The notes under the pieces were generated by a model, which did not search any database, was not told the DNA's origin, and was given only the letters and a program-made list of their open reading frames with translations. Positions 17,367 through 25,394 of a stretch of DNA of 64,000 bases are shown here, piece by piece; positions within the stretch are counted from its first letter, which is position 1, and each line of letters begins with the position of its first letter. The DNA is taken from positions 5,048,501 to 5,112,500 of the forward strand of contig NZ_JAQGPL010000001.1 of NCBI RefSeq assembly GCF_028826105.1, read 5' to 3'. Position numbers and translations under genes: made by a program. The DNA comes from Paenibacillus humicola. GTDB lineage: Bacteria > Bacillota > Bacilli > Paenibacillales > Paenibacillaceae.

Positions 17367-17393
17367 AGTATAGCAAGGCGGACAGGCTGCCAA
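17367..17393 (-). promoter_or_regulatory. Candidate promoter for importer B operon
   Basis: On the minus strand: TTGGCA, 15-base spacer, then TGC-TATACT (extended -10). The short spacer is compensated by the TGn extension. The position, in the gap between the kinase stop and the first permease, fits a separate operon start that the adjacent response regulator could activate. Confidence 0.45.
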
Positions 17394-17434
17394 CTATACA
17401 GCATTATTGCAAAATGATGCACAGATTCTACAAT

Positions 17435-19198
17435 TTATTCCGCCGGCAGCGGACGTGCGGGAACCGTGACGCAGACGACCGTCCCCGCCCCCGGCACGCT
17501 GCCGATACGCAGCCCGTACGGCGAGCCGTAGCGGAGCCGCAGCCGCTGGTGCACGTTGGTCATCCCGATGCCGGAGAAATGCCCATCGTTCTCCTCCGGC
17601 TGCCGCTCGTCCAGCATATCGGCAAGCTTTGCCGGCTCCATGCCGGTGCCGTTGTCGCGAATGAAGAAGCGCAGCTTCCCTCTGCGAATCGAGCCCCGGA
17701 TGCGGATCGTCCCGCCTCCGCTCCTGGGGGCGATGCCGTGGAAGATCGCGTTCTCGACGATCGGCTGCAGCGTCAGCTTCAAAATGCCGAAGGACATCGC
17801 TTCCTCCGGGACGTCCATCTCGCAGCCGAATTTGTCCCCGTAGCGGATACGCTGAATTTGAATATACATCTTCAGCCCTTCCAGCTCTTCGCGGACGGTA
17901 ATAAATTCCGCCGTCCGGTCGAAGCTGAGCGACAGCAGGCCGACGAGCGACCGGATCGTCTCCTTCACCTCCTCGGTCCGGTGCTGCTTGGCCAGACTGC
18001 CGATACACGCCAGCGTATTGTACAGAAAATGGGGCGCGATCTGGCTCTGCAGCACCTTCAGCTCCAGCCGCTTCTTGCGCTCCTCCATCCGCTTCGTCTC
18101 GTCCAGCAGGTTGCCGATGCGCTCCATCATCGCGTTGAAGCTGCGGGCGAGCCGCCCGATTTCATCCTCCCGCTTCACGGCAAGGCTCGGGACGACGCCC
18201 ATGTCGCGGACGCGGTCCATTTTGACGGCGAGCGTGCGGACCGACTTCGTCATGTAGCGGGACATGGCGAACGCCAGAAACAGCAGCATGACGACCCAGA
18301 TGCCGGCGGCCGTTTTGTAATTGTCGAACAGGCGGATGACGTTTTTGTAGAAATAACTGTCCTTCATGAGGACGATCAGCGTCCAGCCGAGCCGGTTCTG
18401 GCCCGACTTCACGACGACGAACCTTCCCGTCGATTCGGTAAGCTCGCTCGCCGTTATGGGAAGCGCGGCCAACTGCTCGACAAACGGGTCCGGCAGGTCC
18501 TCGTGATAGCTGGCCGGCTTCTGCGGCAGCAGCTCGCTGTCCCGGTCGAACGTGACCACCTTGTTTTTGTCGGACATCACGACGAACGTCTTGTAGGCAT
18601 CGGAGGTCAGCTCGCCGATTTGCCGGTTCAGCTTGTCGAGATCGAGCTCGACCGCCGCGACCCCGATAAACGTGCCGTTTCCGTCGCTCACCGGAAGCGA
18701 TATCGCCACCGTCGGCCCCGATACAGGGGAGACGTAAGGCTGGCTGATCACGACGGCCCCGTAGCTTTGCTGCGAGTTGCGGTACACGTTTTTCAGCTCC
18801 GGATTGCCGATTACGTCGTACACCATCTGATCGCTCGCATAGACCTTCCCGTCCTTGCGGACGATGTAGAGCGTTTTGACGAAGGTGCTGTTGTTTTTGG
18901 CGATCTGGCTCAGCTCGCCTGAAATCTTCCTGTCTTCCCCGCCGGCGATAAGGTCTGCGTTCGTCGATAAAAGCAGCAGCACGTTCTGACTGCTGTTCAA
19001 ATATGTATCGAGAAACTGGTTCGTCCGGGCAATCAGTTCACCGGAGTCGGATACCATCTGGTCGCGGAACAGCTCCGCCGCCCGGTTGTAATTGTTCCAG
19101 GCCAGCAGAGCGAGAAACGCAAACGTGACGATAAACAAAAAAAGGAACTGCCTCGTCGCGAGGCTCCAGCTCCTGTACCATTTGACAAACGCTCGCAT
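17435..19198 (-). CDS. YesM-type sensor histidine kinase
   Basis: A 587-residue membrane kinase. One helix near residues 13-35, an extracytoplasmic dCache-type sensor domain (about 36-285), a second helix (about 290-310), a HAMP linker to about 360, then the His_kinase domain with the phospho-accepting histidine in QIAPHFLYNTL, and a GHKL ATPase domain with FIRDNGTGM and GIGMTNVHQRL. This is the layout of YesM kinases that sense carbohydrates or cell-surface signals. It starts 12 bases after the response regulator gene and lies upstream of importer B, whose genes it probably controls. Confidence 0.94.
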   Translation of the reverse strand: MRAFVKWYRSWSLATRQFLFLFIVTFAFLALLAWNNYNRAAELFRDQMVSDSGELIARTNQFLDTYLNSSQNVLLLLSTNADLIAGGEDRKISGELSQIAKNNSTFVKTLYIVRKDGKVYASDQMVYDVIGNPELKNVYRNSQQSYGAVVISQPYVSPVSGPTVAISLPVSDGNGTFIGVAAVELDLDKLNRQIGELTSDAYKTFVVMSDKNKVVTFDRDSELLPQKPASYHEDLPDPFVEQLAALPITASELTESTGRFVVVKSGQNRLGWTLIVLMKDSYFYKNVIRLFDNYKTAAGIWVVMLLFLAFAMSRYMTKSVRTLAVKMDRVRDMGVVPSLAVKREDEIGRLARSFNAMMERIGNLLDETKRMEERKKRLELKVLQSQIAPHFLYNTLACIGSLAKQHRTEEVKETIRSLVGLLSLSFDRTAEFITVREELEGLKMYIQIQRIRYGDKFGCEMDVPEEAMSFGILKLTLQPIVENAIFHGIAPRSGGGTIRIRGSIRRGKLRFFIRDNGTGMEPAKLADMLDERQPEENDGHFSGIGMTNVHQRLRLRYGSPYGLRIGSVPGAGTVVCVTVPARPLPAE

Positions 19199-19210
19199 CG
19201 CTCCGCCTCC

Positions 19211-20839
19211 TCAGCCGTTCCGCTCGCCCGGCCGTCCTTGCTCCTGGGCGGATTTCTTCAGTTCGGTCGGAGATACGCCCGTCACCTCGCGAAAAACGCC
19301 GGCAAAATACCGGTAGCTCGGAATGCCGACCTCCTGCGCCACCTCGTATACCCGCAGCGCCGTGTTCCGCAGCAGATAAGCCGCCCGCTCGATTCGTTTG
19401 CCGGTGACGTAATCGTTGAACGGGATGCCGGTTTCTTCCCGGAACAGCTTGCTGAGATAATGCGGACTCAGCCCGACCTGAGCGGAAACGACCGCCAGCG
19501 TGAGCGGCTGCTTCAGGTTCGCCTCGATGTACCGCTTCGCCTCCGCGATTTCCAGCCGGGCTTTCCGTCCGCCGCCTGCCGTTTCGATTTCATGGATCAT
19601 CGCCTCGGCCAGCTCGGCCGCGGTTGCCGCGGCTTCGATCCGCCGCGCCCCTTTCCATCCCGGTTCAAGCGGCGTTTCGCTTCGCCGCCAGGCGCTCATC
19701 CAATCCGCGGCGAACGCCTTCAGCTCCCCGGGATCGATGCGCCGCCGCATCGCCAGCTGCAGCCAGCCGCCGCGAATCGTCCGCGCCAGCTGCTCCCGGT
19801 CCCACCGCGCCCCGTCCAGCAAATCGGCGAGCTCCTTCCCGGCCCGGTCGTCCAGCGGAGCCGGCAGCTCCGCCTGCACGGTGAATACGCGGCGTTCGCC
19901 GTCATAGAACGCCGCGGCCGGCTTCTCGCAGACGCCGCGCAGCAGACCGGAGAGCTCGCCCGCGCCGCTTGCGGGGCCGGCGCCCCCGGTGCAGGCGCGG
20001 CCGGCCGGGCGGGCGCAGCCTCCCGCGACGGCATGCAGGCGGTCCGCGCCGCCGGGAAAGGCATGCCGCTCATCCAGCGAGCTCTGCAGCGCTTCGATAA
20101 TCGCCTCGAGACGGCGGTATGCGCCGGGCAGCGGCCGGCCTTCGCTCTGCGTCTCGAAGAGCAGCCAGTAGATGCCGTCCGAAGCGGGAATCCATGCAAA
20201 CGAATGGAGCCGTTCCAGCGGCGTCAGCCGGTCTTCGATTTCGCGAGCCGTCAAGCCGCGGCCGCGGCTGCCCGTCTCGGCGTGAAGCGCGGCGATCTGC
20301 GGCCGCCGGCCGACGGGCAGCGCCTGCAGAGCGGCTTCCAGCGCAGCGTCCGCATCCGCGCATTGCCCGGCCGGCCCGGCAAGAAGCCGGAGCAGCTGCT
20401 CCGAAACGTCCCGCCGCCGCCGGTCCGCCGCTTCCCGCTCCAGCGACCAGGCCCGGCTTGCCGCTTCCTTCGCCTTCTGCAGCGCCCGCGCGAGATCGTC
20501 GTCGTCCATCGCGACCTTGAGCAAATATTCGACCGCTCCGAGCCCGACCGCCTCCTGCGCATATTTGAACTCCGAATGACAGGTCAGCAGAATGACCTGA
20601 GTGCGCGGGAGCTCCTCTTTCAGTCTTCGAACCAGCTCGATGCCGTTCATTGCCGGCATCGTGATGTCGGTGATGACGATATCCGGCGTGCGGCTGCGGC
20701 ACAGCCTCAGCGCCTCTTCGCCGTTGTCCGCCTCGCCGATCCAGCTTACGCCCCGGGACGCCCAGTCGAACAGCCGCAGCTCCTCGCGGATCGGCAGTTC
20801 GTCGTCTACTACCAGCACGGTCATCGATTCGTTTTTCAT
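19211..20839 (-). CDS. YesN-type response regulator with AraC DNA-binding domain
   Basis: A 542-residue regulator. Residues 1-122 are the receiver domain: acidic pair in VLVVDDE, phospho-acceptor Asp in IVITDITMP, conserved Lys near LLKVAMD. The middle region (about 130-430) is Ala/Arg-rich and poorly conserved. The last 100 residues are two AraC-type helix-turn-helix motifs ending in SYRYFAGVFREVTGVSPTEL. The ATG at 20839 follows AAGGAG; a TTG directly before it is less likely. It is the first gene of the pair with the YesM kinase. A near-consensus cre site and palindromes lie upstream. Confidence 0.93.
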   Translation of the reverse strand: MKNESMTVLVVDDELPIREELRLFDWASRGVSWIGEADNGEEALRLCRSRTPDIVITDITMPAMNGIELVRRLKEELPRTQVILLTCHSEFKYAQEAVGLGAVEYLLKVAMDDDDLARALQKAKEAASRAWSLEREAADRRRRDVSEQLLRLLAGPAGQCADADAALEAALQALPVGRRPQIAALHAETGSRGRGLTAREIEDRLTPLERLHSFAWIPASDGIYWLLFETQSEGRPLPGAYRRLEAIIEALQSSLDERHAFPGGADRLHAVAGGCARPAGRACTGGAGPASGAGELSGLLRGVCEKPAAAFYDGERRVFTVQAELPAPLDDRAGKELADLLDGARWDREQLARTIRGGWLQLAMRRRIDPGELKAFAADWMSAWRRSETPLEPGWKGARRIEAAATAAELAEAMIHEIETAGGGRKARLEIAEAKRYIEANLKQPLTLAVVSAQVGLSPHYLSKLFREETGIPFNDYVTGKRIERAAYLLRNTALRVYEVAQEVGIPSYRYFAGVFREVTGVSPTELKKSAQEQGRPGERNG

Positions 20840-20857
20840 CAAGCTGCACTCCTTTTA

Positions 20858-20871
20858 CGAAAACGCTTGCA
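20858..20871 (-). promoter_or_regulatory. cre-like site (CcpA) before the YesN/YesM genes
   Basis: Minus-strand TGCAAGCGTTTTCG matches the catabolite-responsive element TGNAANCGNWNNCA at all but the last position. It is about 20 bases from the response regulator start, where a bound CcpA would block transcription. Confidence 0.5.
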
Positions 20872-20892
20872 TTATTATATGTTATGCACGCC

Positions 20893-20915
20893 ATGCTTGT
20901 TGCAAGCATATATGC
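20893..20915. promoter_or_regulatory. Overlapping palindromes upstream of the YesN gene
   Basis: ATGCTTG-TTG-CAAGCAT (20893-20909) is a perfect inverted repeat, overlapped by the perfect palindrome GCATATATGC (20906-20915). They are about 55-75 bases before the response regulator start and may be an operator; the binding protein is not known. Confidence 0.35.
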
Positions 20916-20962
20916 ACCACTATACCAAATAGCGACGAAGATGTTTGCATTTGGAAATAAGA

Positions 20963-20999
20963 AGAAGATGGTTCCGCCGAAAGAGGCAGAACCATCTTG
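20963..20999 (-). terminator. Terminator of the FAD oxidoreductase gene
   Basis: Stem AAGATGGTTC / GAACCATCTT with additional inner pairing (GCC/GGC). On the minus strand it is followed by CTTCTTATTTCC, so it separates the FAD oxidoreductase from the YesN gene. Confidence 0.75.
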
Positions 21000-21016
21000 A
21001 GCAGCCTGGCGTCATG

Positions 21017-23266
21017 CTATTCGTAGACGCGAACCTCGACGATTTCGGCGCGCGGGCAGCCGTTGGTCGCGTATGCCGCGATGCGGATCCGGTCCGCGGT
21101 AAGCGCCGAATCGAAGACGTGCACATGCTTGCGTTTGTGATTGTCCCGCCCTTCGGCGGTTGTTCGCCATTCGCCGCCGACGTAAACTTGAACGCCGTAG
21201 TCCCGGATCAGCTCCGGAATCGCCTCGAACGGCGTCGAATGATGATGCAGATTGATCAGATCCTCGTTCACGTCGTCGTTGAACGTCAGGTGCACGGAGC
21301 CGATGTTGACCGGCGCGGGCCAGCTCAGCTCCAGCCATTCCGGCCGATCGGACGACATTGCGGCGGACGACCACATGTGCGGTCCGGCATACGGGCGGTG
21401 ATAGCCGTCGACCGCTTTTTGCGGGGAGAACGCCTGCGTTTCGGACAGCAGCCGGAAGCAGAACGGCTTCCGCACCAGCGGCCGCATGCTCCACTGGACG
21501 ACGGGCTGATCCGGCTGATGGTCCTCGAGATTCGACGAGACGATCGGCTTCGGCCCTTTCATAAAGGTCAGCACGCCCGTCTGCGGCTCCGCGGACAGAT
21601 GAAGCGACAGCCCTTCGCCCGCTTTTACGATCAGAAACGCGTTCCGCGGAGTATCCGGCCTCCAGCGGAGGTCCAGCCTCACCCACTGCCCGGCTCCCTT
21701 CGCAACGTGCGTCGCTGCTTCCGCCTGCAGCGCATGCGGCACGCAGTTCTCGCCGCGCCCGGTATCCCACAGCTCCACCCGGAGCGCCGCGGGTTCTTCG
21801 GCATCCACCAGAAACTCGATGCCGGCAATTTCCGGGTCGGCGGGCAGCAGCAGACCGACGTCGGTCTTCAGCGGATACGCCTCCGACGGCTCTTCCACGG
21901 CCAGCCTCGTCAGCGTGCTGGATGCGGTTACGCCGGCCATCCGGGCCAGGTCGGCCGGATCTTCGCTGCCCAGGCCGATGATCGAAGCGTCCTGCTTCAG
22001 CATCAGCTGCTGCAGCTCGCGCATATGCCTGGCGTGCAGCTCCCGCGGCGTGACGCCTTTCGCCGCGCAGAGCGCGGCTCCTGTGCCGGCGGCCTCGCCG
22101 ATGACGGCGCAGGTCGCCATGACGCGCGTCGTGCCGAAGGCGACGTGCGAAGCGCTGATATCCCGTCCGGCCATCAGCATATTAGTGACATTGGCGGAAT
22201 AAAGCGACCGGAACGGGATGTGATAAACGCCGTCCGAATACAAGTGCTTGGAGCCGCTTTCGACTGAATACATCCCCTGCGGCGGATGCAGGTCGATCGA
22301 CCAGCCGCCGAAGGCGACGCGGTCCTCGAATTCGCGCTGGGCGATAATATCGTTCTGGTTCAGCACGTAATCGCCGACGAACCGCCGGTACTCGCGTTTT
22401 CCGGGCATCGAGCCCACCCATTCCAGCGTCATCCGGTCGGCGTCGAATTTGCCCGAGTTTTTGATGTAGTCCCAAATGCCGTAAATAACCGCCCACAACT
22501 CGTCGCGGATGCGCTCGTTGTCATGGACCGTGTCCAGCTCGCCGCCCCATTCGATCCACCAGTAGGCGCAGCCGTTGTCGCCGCTGCGGATGACCCGCTT
22601 GATCGGAATCGACGTCTGCGTAATGTCCTTGGCGAAGCTCGGCGGCCGGTAGGCGACCGGATGTCCCGCATCTTTCGTGTAAAAAAGCAGCGTGCTGCCG
22701 AGCGTAATGCCGTCCGCCTGCTCGGGAGCCCACTCTTCGTTATATTCGTCCCTTGCCTCGCGGCCGACCCGGTGCTTGGCGCCGGCCAGAAAGCCGACCA
22801 GCCCGTCGCCGGTGCAGTCGAGGAAGAATCCGCTTTCAAAACGGATCCGGCGTTCCGAGCCCATCATCCAGCCGGTAACGGAGCGAATCGTCCGGTCGTT
22901 CTCGCCGCCGTCCGCCTCCACCTCGTGCACGTCCGTATTCAGGAACAGCCGGATATTCGGCTCCGCCCGCACCGTCTCCAGCACGACCAGGTCCCAGAAA
23001 TACGGATTGCCGTCCTTGTTGCGGAACTGGTTCTCGACGAACATTTCCCCCATGATCCCGGTTTCCCGGGCATAACGCTGCGTGCCGTGGGCGGTCGCCC
23101 CGCACACCCAGACCCGCACCTCGCTGCTGGAATTTCCGCCGAGCACCGGGCGGTTCTGAACAAGCGAGACCGTCCTGCCCAAACGGGCGGCGGCTACCGC
23201 CGCGCAAACGCCTGCAAGCCCGCCGCCGATCACCGTAATATCCGATTGTACGACTTCCCGCTTCAC
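21017..23266 (-). CDS. FAD-dependent oxidoreductase with C-terminal galactose-binding-like domain
   Basis: A 749-residue protein. Residues 10-30 hold the FAD-binding Rossmann motif VIGGGLAGVCAA; LGGNSSSEVR and FFLDCTGDG are typical of the FAD_oxidored family often found in Bacillota carbohydrate loci. The FAD core ends near 455; a beta-rich middle follows, and the last 140 residues resemble an F5/8 type C (discoidin) domain (LELSWPAPVNIGSVHLTFN, then YGVQVYVGGEW). No signal peptide is seen. I chose GTG 23266 (MKREVVQSD), which follows GAGGGAG with eight-base spacing, over an ATG ten codons earlier. It is divergent from an AraC regulator, its likely controller. Substrate unknown. Confidence 0.87.
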   Translation of the reverse strand: MKREVVQSDITVIGGGLAGVCAAVAAARLGRTVSLVQNRPVLGGNSSSEVRVWVCGATAHGTQRYARETGIMGEMFVENQFRNKDGNPYFWDLVVLETVRAEPNIRLFLNTDVHEVEADGGENDRTIRSVTGWMMGSERRIRFESGFFLDCTGDGLVGFLAGAKHRVGREARDEYNEEWAPEQADGITLGSTLLFYTKDAGHPVAYRPPSFAKDITQTSIPIKRVIRSGDNGCAYWWIEWGGELDTVHDNERIRDELWAVIYGIWDYIKNSGKFDADRMTLEWVGSMPGKREYRRFVGDYVLNQNDIIAQREFEDRVAFGGWSIDLHPPQGMYSVESGSKHLYSDGVYHIPFRSLYSANVTNMLMAGRDISASHVAFGTTRVMATCAVIGEAAGTGAALCAAKGVTPRELHARHMRELQQLMLKQDASIIGLGSEDPADLARMAGVTASSTLTRLAVEEPSEAYPLKTDVGLLLPADPEIAGIEFLVDAEEPAALRVELWDTGRGENCVPHALQAEAATHVAKGAGQWVRLDLRWRPDTPRNAFLIVKAGEGLSLHLSAEPQTGVLTFMKGPKPIVSSNLEDHQPDQPVVQWSMRPLVRKPFCFRLLSETQAFSPQKAVDGYHRPYAGPHMWSSAAMSSDRPEWLELSWPAPVNIGSVHLTFNDDVNEDLINLHHHSTPFEAIPELIRDYGVQVYVGGEWRTTAEGRDNHKRKHVHVFDSALTADRIRIAAYATNGCPRAEIVEVRVYE

Positions 23267-23387
23267 CTTCCACACTCCCTCTGCCCTAAATTTCATATCC
23301 TTGATTTCATATTAGCTCACCCTCTTTGCAAATAACATACACCCTGTTACGATATGACATATCTGTTATTTCAAAGGTGGGGCAAGT

Positions 23388-24197
23388 ATGGAAGCCGGAT
23401 TTTCAGCCGTAAAGCTGGTTTCGCACGTCTACTGGCACCGGAAGGAGCGGTTCGCCCTGGACCGCGATCTCTACCCGTATTGGACCCTGTTCGCCGTTCA
23501 GGAAGGACGGTTCGCCTATACGATCCGCGGAAGCGAAGGCGAGGCGGCATTCGGCGATTTGGTCGTGTGCCCGCCGGATACGTGGTTTCACCGCAGAGTG
23601 CTGGACCCGCTCTCGTTTCACTTCTTTCATTTTTCGCTGCACACGGGCAGCTTGGAATCGGAGGACGGAAATTCCGGGGAAGGGCCGCTTCCTTTCGGCA
23701 AAATCACGTTGTCCGACACGTCCCGTCTGACGTCGGACTACCGGTATTTGCAGCGGCTCGCGCGGGAACGAAACGCCGGCTTCCGGCTGTATCAGCAGCA
23801 TCTGCTGACCGACCTGTTCGCCGCCTTCCAGATGGAGCGAAGCCTTCGGTCGGAGGAGACGGACCGCGCGGACACCGATCCCGATATGTACATGGCAAGG
23901 CAGTTCATGCTTGAACATGCCTGCGGCCGGATCGATCTCGGCGAGTTGGCCCATTCCCTGCGTCTCACGCCGGTTCAGCTGACCCGGCGGTTTCGGACCG
24001 CCTACGGCATGACGCCCTCCGGCTTCGTCACGGAGCAGCGCCTCGCCCGGGCATGCCGGCTGCTCGCGGAAACGGAGCTGACCATCGACCGGATCGCGCA
24101 GTCGTGCGGCTACGAAAACGGGTTTTATTTGAGCCGCATTTTCCGTCAAAAACGCGGCATGACGCCTTCCCATTACCGGAAAGCGCACCGGGTCTAG
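23388..24197 (+). CDS. AraC family transcriptional regulator
   Basis: A 269-residue regulator. An N-terminal cupin-like arm (about 20-100, with the turn GDLVVCPPDTWF) probably binds a sugar or related ligand, and residues 165-269 form the double helix-turn-helix ending in the family signature GFYLSRIFRQKRGMTPSHYR. The ATG follows AAGGTGGGG. It is divergent from the FAD oxidoreductase gene across 121 bases that hold an inverted repeat (AAATAACA near 23328, TGTTATTT near 23364) and GATATGACATATC, which may be its binding site. Confidence 0.93.
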   Translation: MEAGFSAVKLVSHVYWHRKERFALDRDLYPYWTLFAVQEGRFAYTIRGSEGEAAFGDLVVCPPDTWFHRRVLDPLSFHFFHFSLHTGSLESEDGNSGEGPLPFGKITLSDTSRLTSDYRYLQRLARERNAGFRLYQQHLLTDLFAAFQMERSLRSEETDRADTDPDMYMARQFMLEHACGRIDLGELAHSLRLTPVQLTRRFRTAYGMTPSGFVTEQRLARACRLLAETELTIDRIAQSCGYENGFYLSRIFRQKRGMTPSHYRKAHRV

Positions 24198-24475
24198 CGG
24201 CATGCCCCTCTTCTATAAGTTCCCGCGGGGGAAGAAATGATTTGTTCTGGCTTGCCTCCGTACCTCTTTATTTATGCAAGGGTCAGAGGCATATTCCAAG
24301 TCAAATGAGCACATCATCAGACATCATCTATAACTAACATATTACGGTAAGTATTTATTGTGTCCAAACAAATTATATCCATTTTTAAACAAATTCATGT
24401 AATATATATTGACATATAAAACCGGCCCATGCTAAATTAAGAGCAGGTTTTATGAAACCGCATATTTTCATGTCA
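24198..24475 (+). other. AT-rich intergenic region leading to the riboswitch
   Basis: No gene is seen between the AraC stop and the riboswitch. The second half is strongly AT-rich and contains the promoter described separately. Confidence 0.6.
24409..24438 (+). promoter_or_regulatory. Candidate promoter of the guanidine riboswitch operon
   Basis: TTGACA at 24409-24414 is a perfect -35 box; TAAATT about 18 bases later is a weaker -10. Transcription would begin near 24445, some 30 bases before the riboswitch. Confidence 0.6.
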
Positions 24476-24578
24476 GTTTTCTAGGGTTCCGCGTCTCTTT
24501 TGCTGGAAGAGCCGGCTGGTCCGAGAGAAAACGCACGTCCGTCCGACGTGTACACGGAGGGGAAAAAGCCCGGGAGAT
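24476..24578 (+). promoter_or_regulatory. Guanidine-I riboswitch (ykkC/yxkD class)
   Basis: The conserved blocks of this RNA class occur in order: TCTAGGGTTCCGC, then CTGGTCCGAGAGAAAACGC, then ACGTGTACACGG, and finally AAAAAGCCCGGGAGA. These spaced elements are diagnostic of the aptamer that binds free guanidinium and turns expression on (established for the class). Its 3' block is also the 5' arm of a terminator hairpin, so ligand binding should prevent termination. It precedes a cysteine hydrolase, an NCS1 permease and an MBL-fold protein. Confidence 0.93.
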
Positions 24579-24608
24579 CTCAATGAGATTTCCCCGGGCT
24601 TTTTTATT
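24567..24608 (+). terminator. Riboswitch-controlled terminator
   Basis: AAGCCCGGG pairs with CCCGGGCTT, with an inner ATCTC/GAGAT helix, followed by TTTTTT. The 5' arm overlaps the last conserved block of the guanidine aptamer, the standard ON-switch layout. Confidence 0.92.
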
Positions 24609-24717
24609 TTCCCGCAAGAATGTGAACGGATGTGACGGATCCATGGAACCGGAGATGGTCAGGCATGATGCGGGCAGCAATCGGTACGGTCAAACCAAAT
24701 CGATGGGAGGTTTCGAA

Positions 24718-25296
24718 ATGAACGATGGGCATGGCAGCGCTGCGCTGTTGATTATCGACGCTCAGAAAGGGTTTATGAACGATGTTTTTGACGCTTCCGA
24801 AGCGATCGGCAACATTAGGCGGCTGCTGGAAGCCGCGCGCGAAGCTAAGCTTCCGGTCATTCAGACTCAGGAGATGCACAGGCCGAGTCTGGTGGACTTT
24901 GGAAGGGAGCTGGACGGCGCCGAAGGCATTCACTGTCTCGAAGGTTCGGAAGATGTCGATATCGTCGACGAGCTTCGTCCGCTGGAGGGCGAGTATATCA
25001 TCGTGAAAAGGAGATACAGCGCCTTTTTCGCAACGGATCTGGAAATTTTGCTGAAAGGGCTCGGGGTGCGGACCTTGATCGTTTGCGGCTTCATGACGGA
25101 CGTCTGCGTGCATTACACGTGCGCGGATGCGCACCAGCATAATTACTTTCTGAAAGTGGTCGCCGATGCGGTGAGCGGCTCCACAAGGGAAGCGCATGAA
25201 GCGTCGCTCCGTGCCATTCGTTACCTGCAGCGGGAGGCCTTGACGGAAACGAACCAAACGATCGGGCAGCTGACAACAGCAGCGGCCCGCAGCTGA
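24718..25296 (+). CDS. Isochorismatase-like cysteine hydrolase (guanidine-riboswitch operon)
   Basis: A 192-residue cysteine hydrolase. The catalytic triad of the superfamily is visible: Asp14 (LIIDAQKGF), Lys97 (VKRRYSAF) and Cys130 (GFMTDVCVHYT). The superfamily includes biuret hydrolase, ureidoacrylate and N-carbamoylsarcosine amidohydrolases and nicotinamidase, so an amide or ureido C-N bond is the likely target. The ATG follows GGGAGG; a longer frame would begin inside the terminator and is rejected. It is the first gene after a guanidine-I riboswitch, which implies its substrate is guanidine-derived or travels with guanidine. That link is inference from position. Confidence 0.92.
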   Translation: MNDGHGSAALLIIDAQKGFMNDVFDASEAIGNIRRLLEAAREAKLPVIQTQEMHRPSLVDFGRELDGAEGIHCLEGSEDVDIVDELRPLEGEYIIVKRRYSAFFATDLEILLKGLGVRTLIVCGFMTDVCVHYTCADAHQHNYFLKVVADAVSGSTREAHEASLRAIRYLQREALTETNQTIGQLTTAAARS

Positions 25297-25394
25297 TCTT
25301 CGAAACAATCGAAGGCCGGCTTAGTCCTTTTCGGCACAGCATGATCGAAACGATTTACGGTCTACGAAACATTTTATTTCGCGGGGTGATGATC

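Noticed and set aside
17294..18922. 542-codon open frame on the plus strand
   Set aside because: Antisense shadow of the YesM kinase gene, which has complete domains.
24583..24717. N-terminal extension of the cysteine hydrolase
   Set aside because: It would begin within the riboswitch terminator; the ATG at 24718 has a good ribosome binding site.
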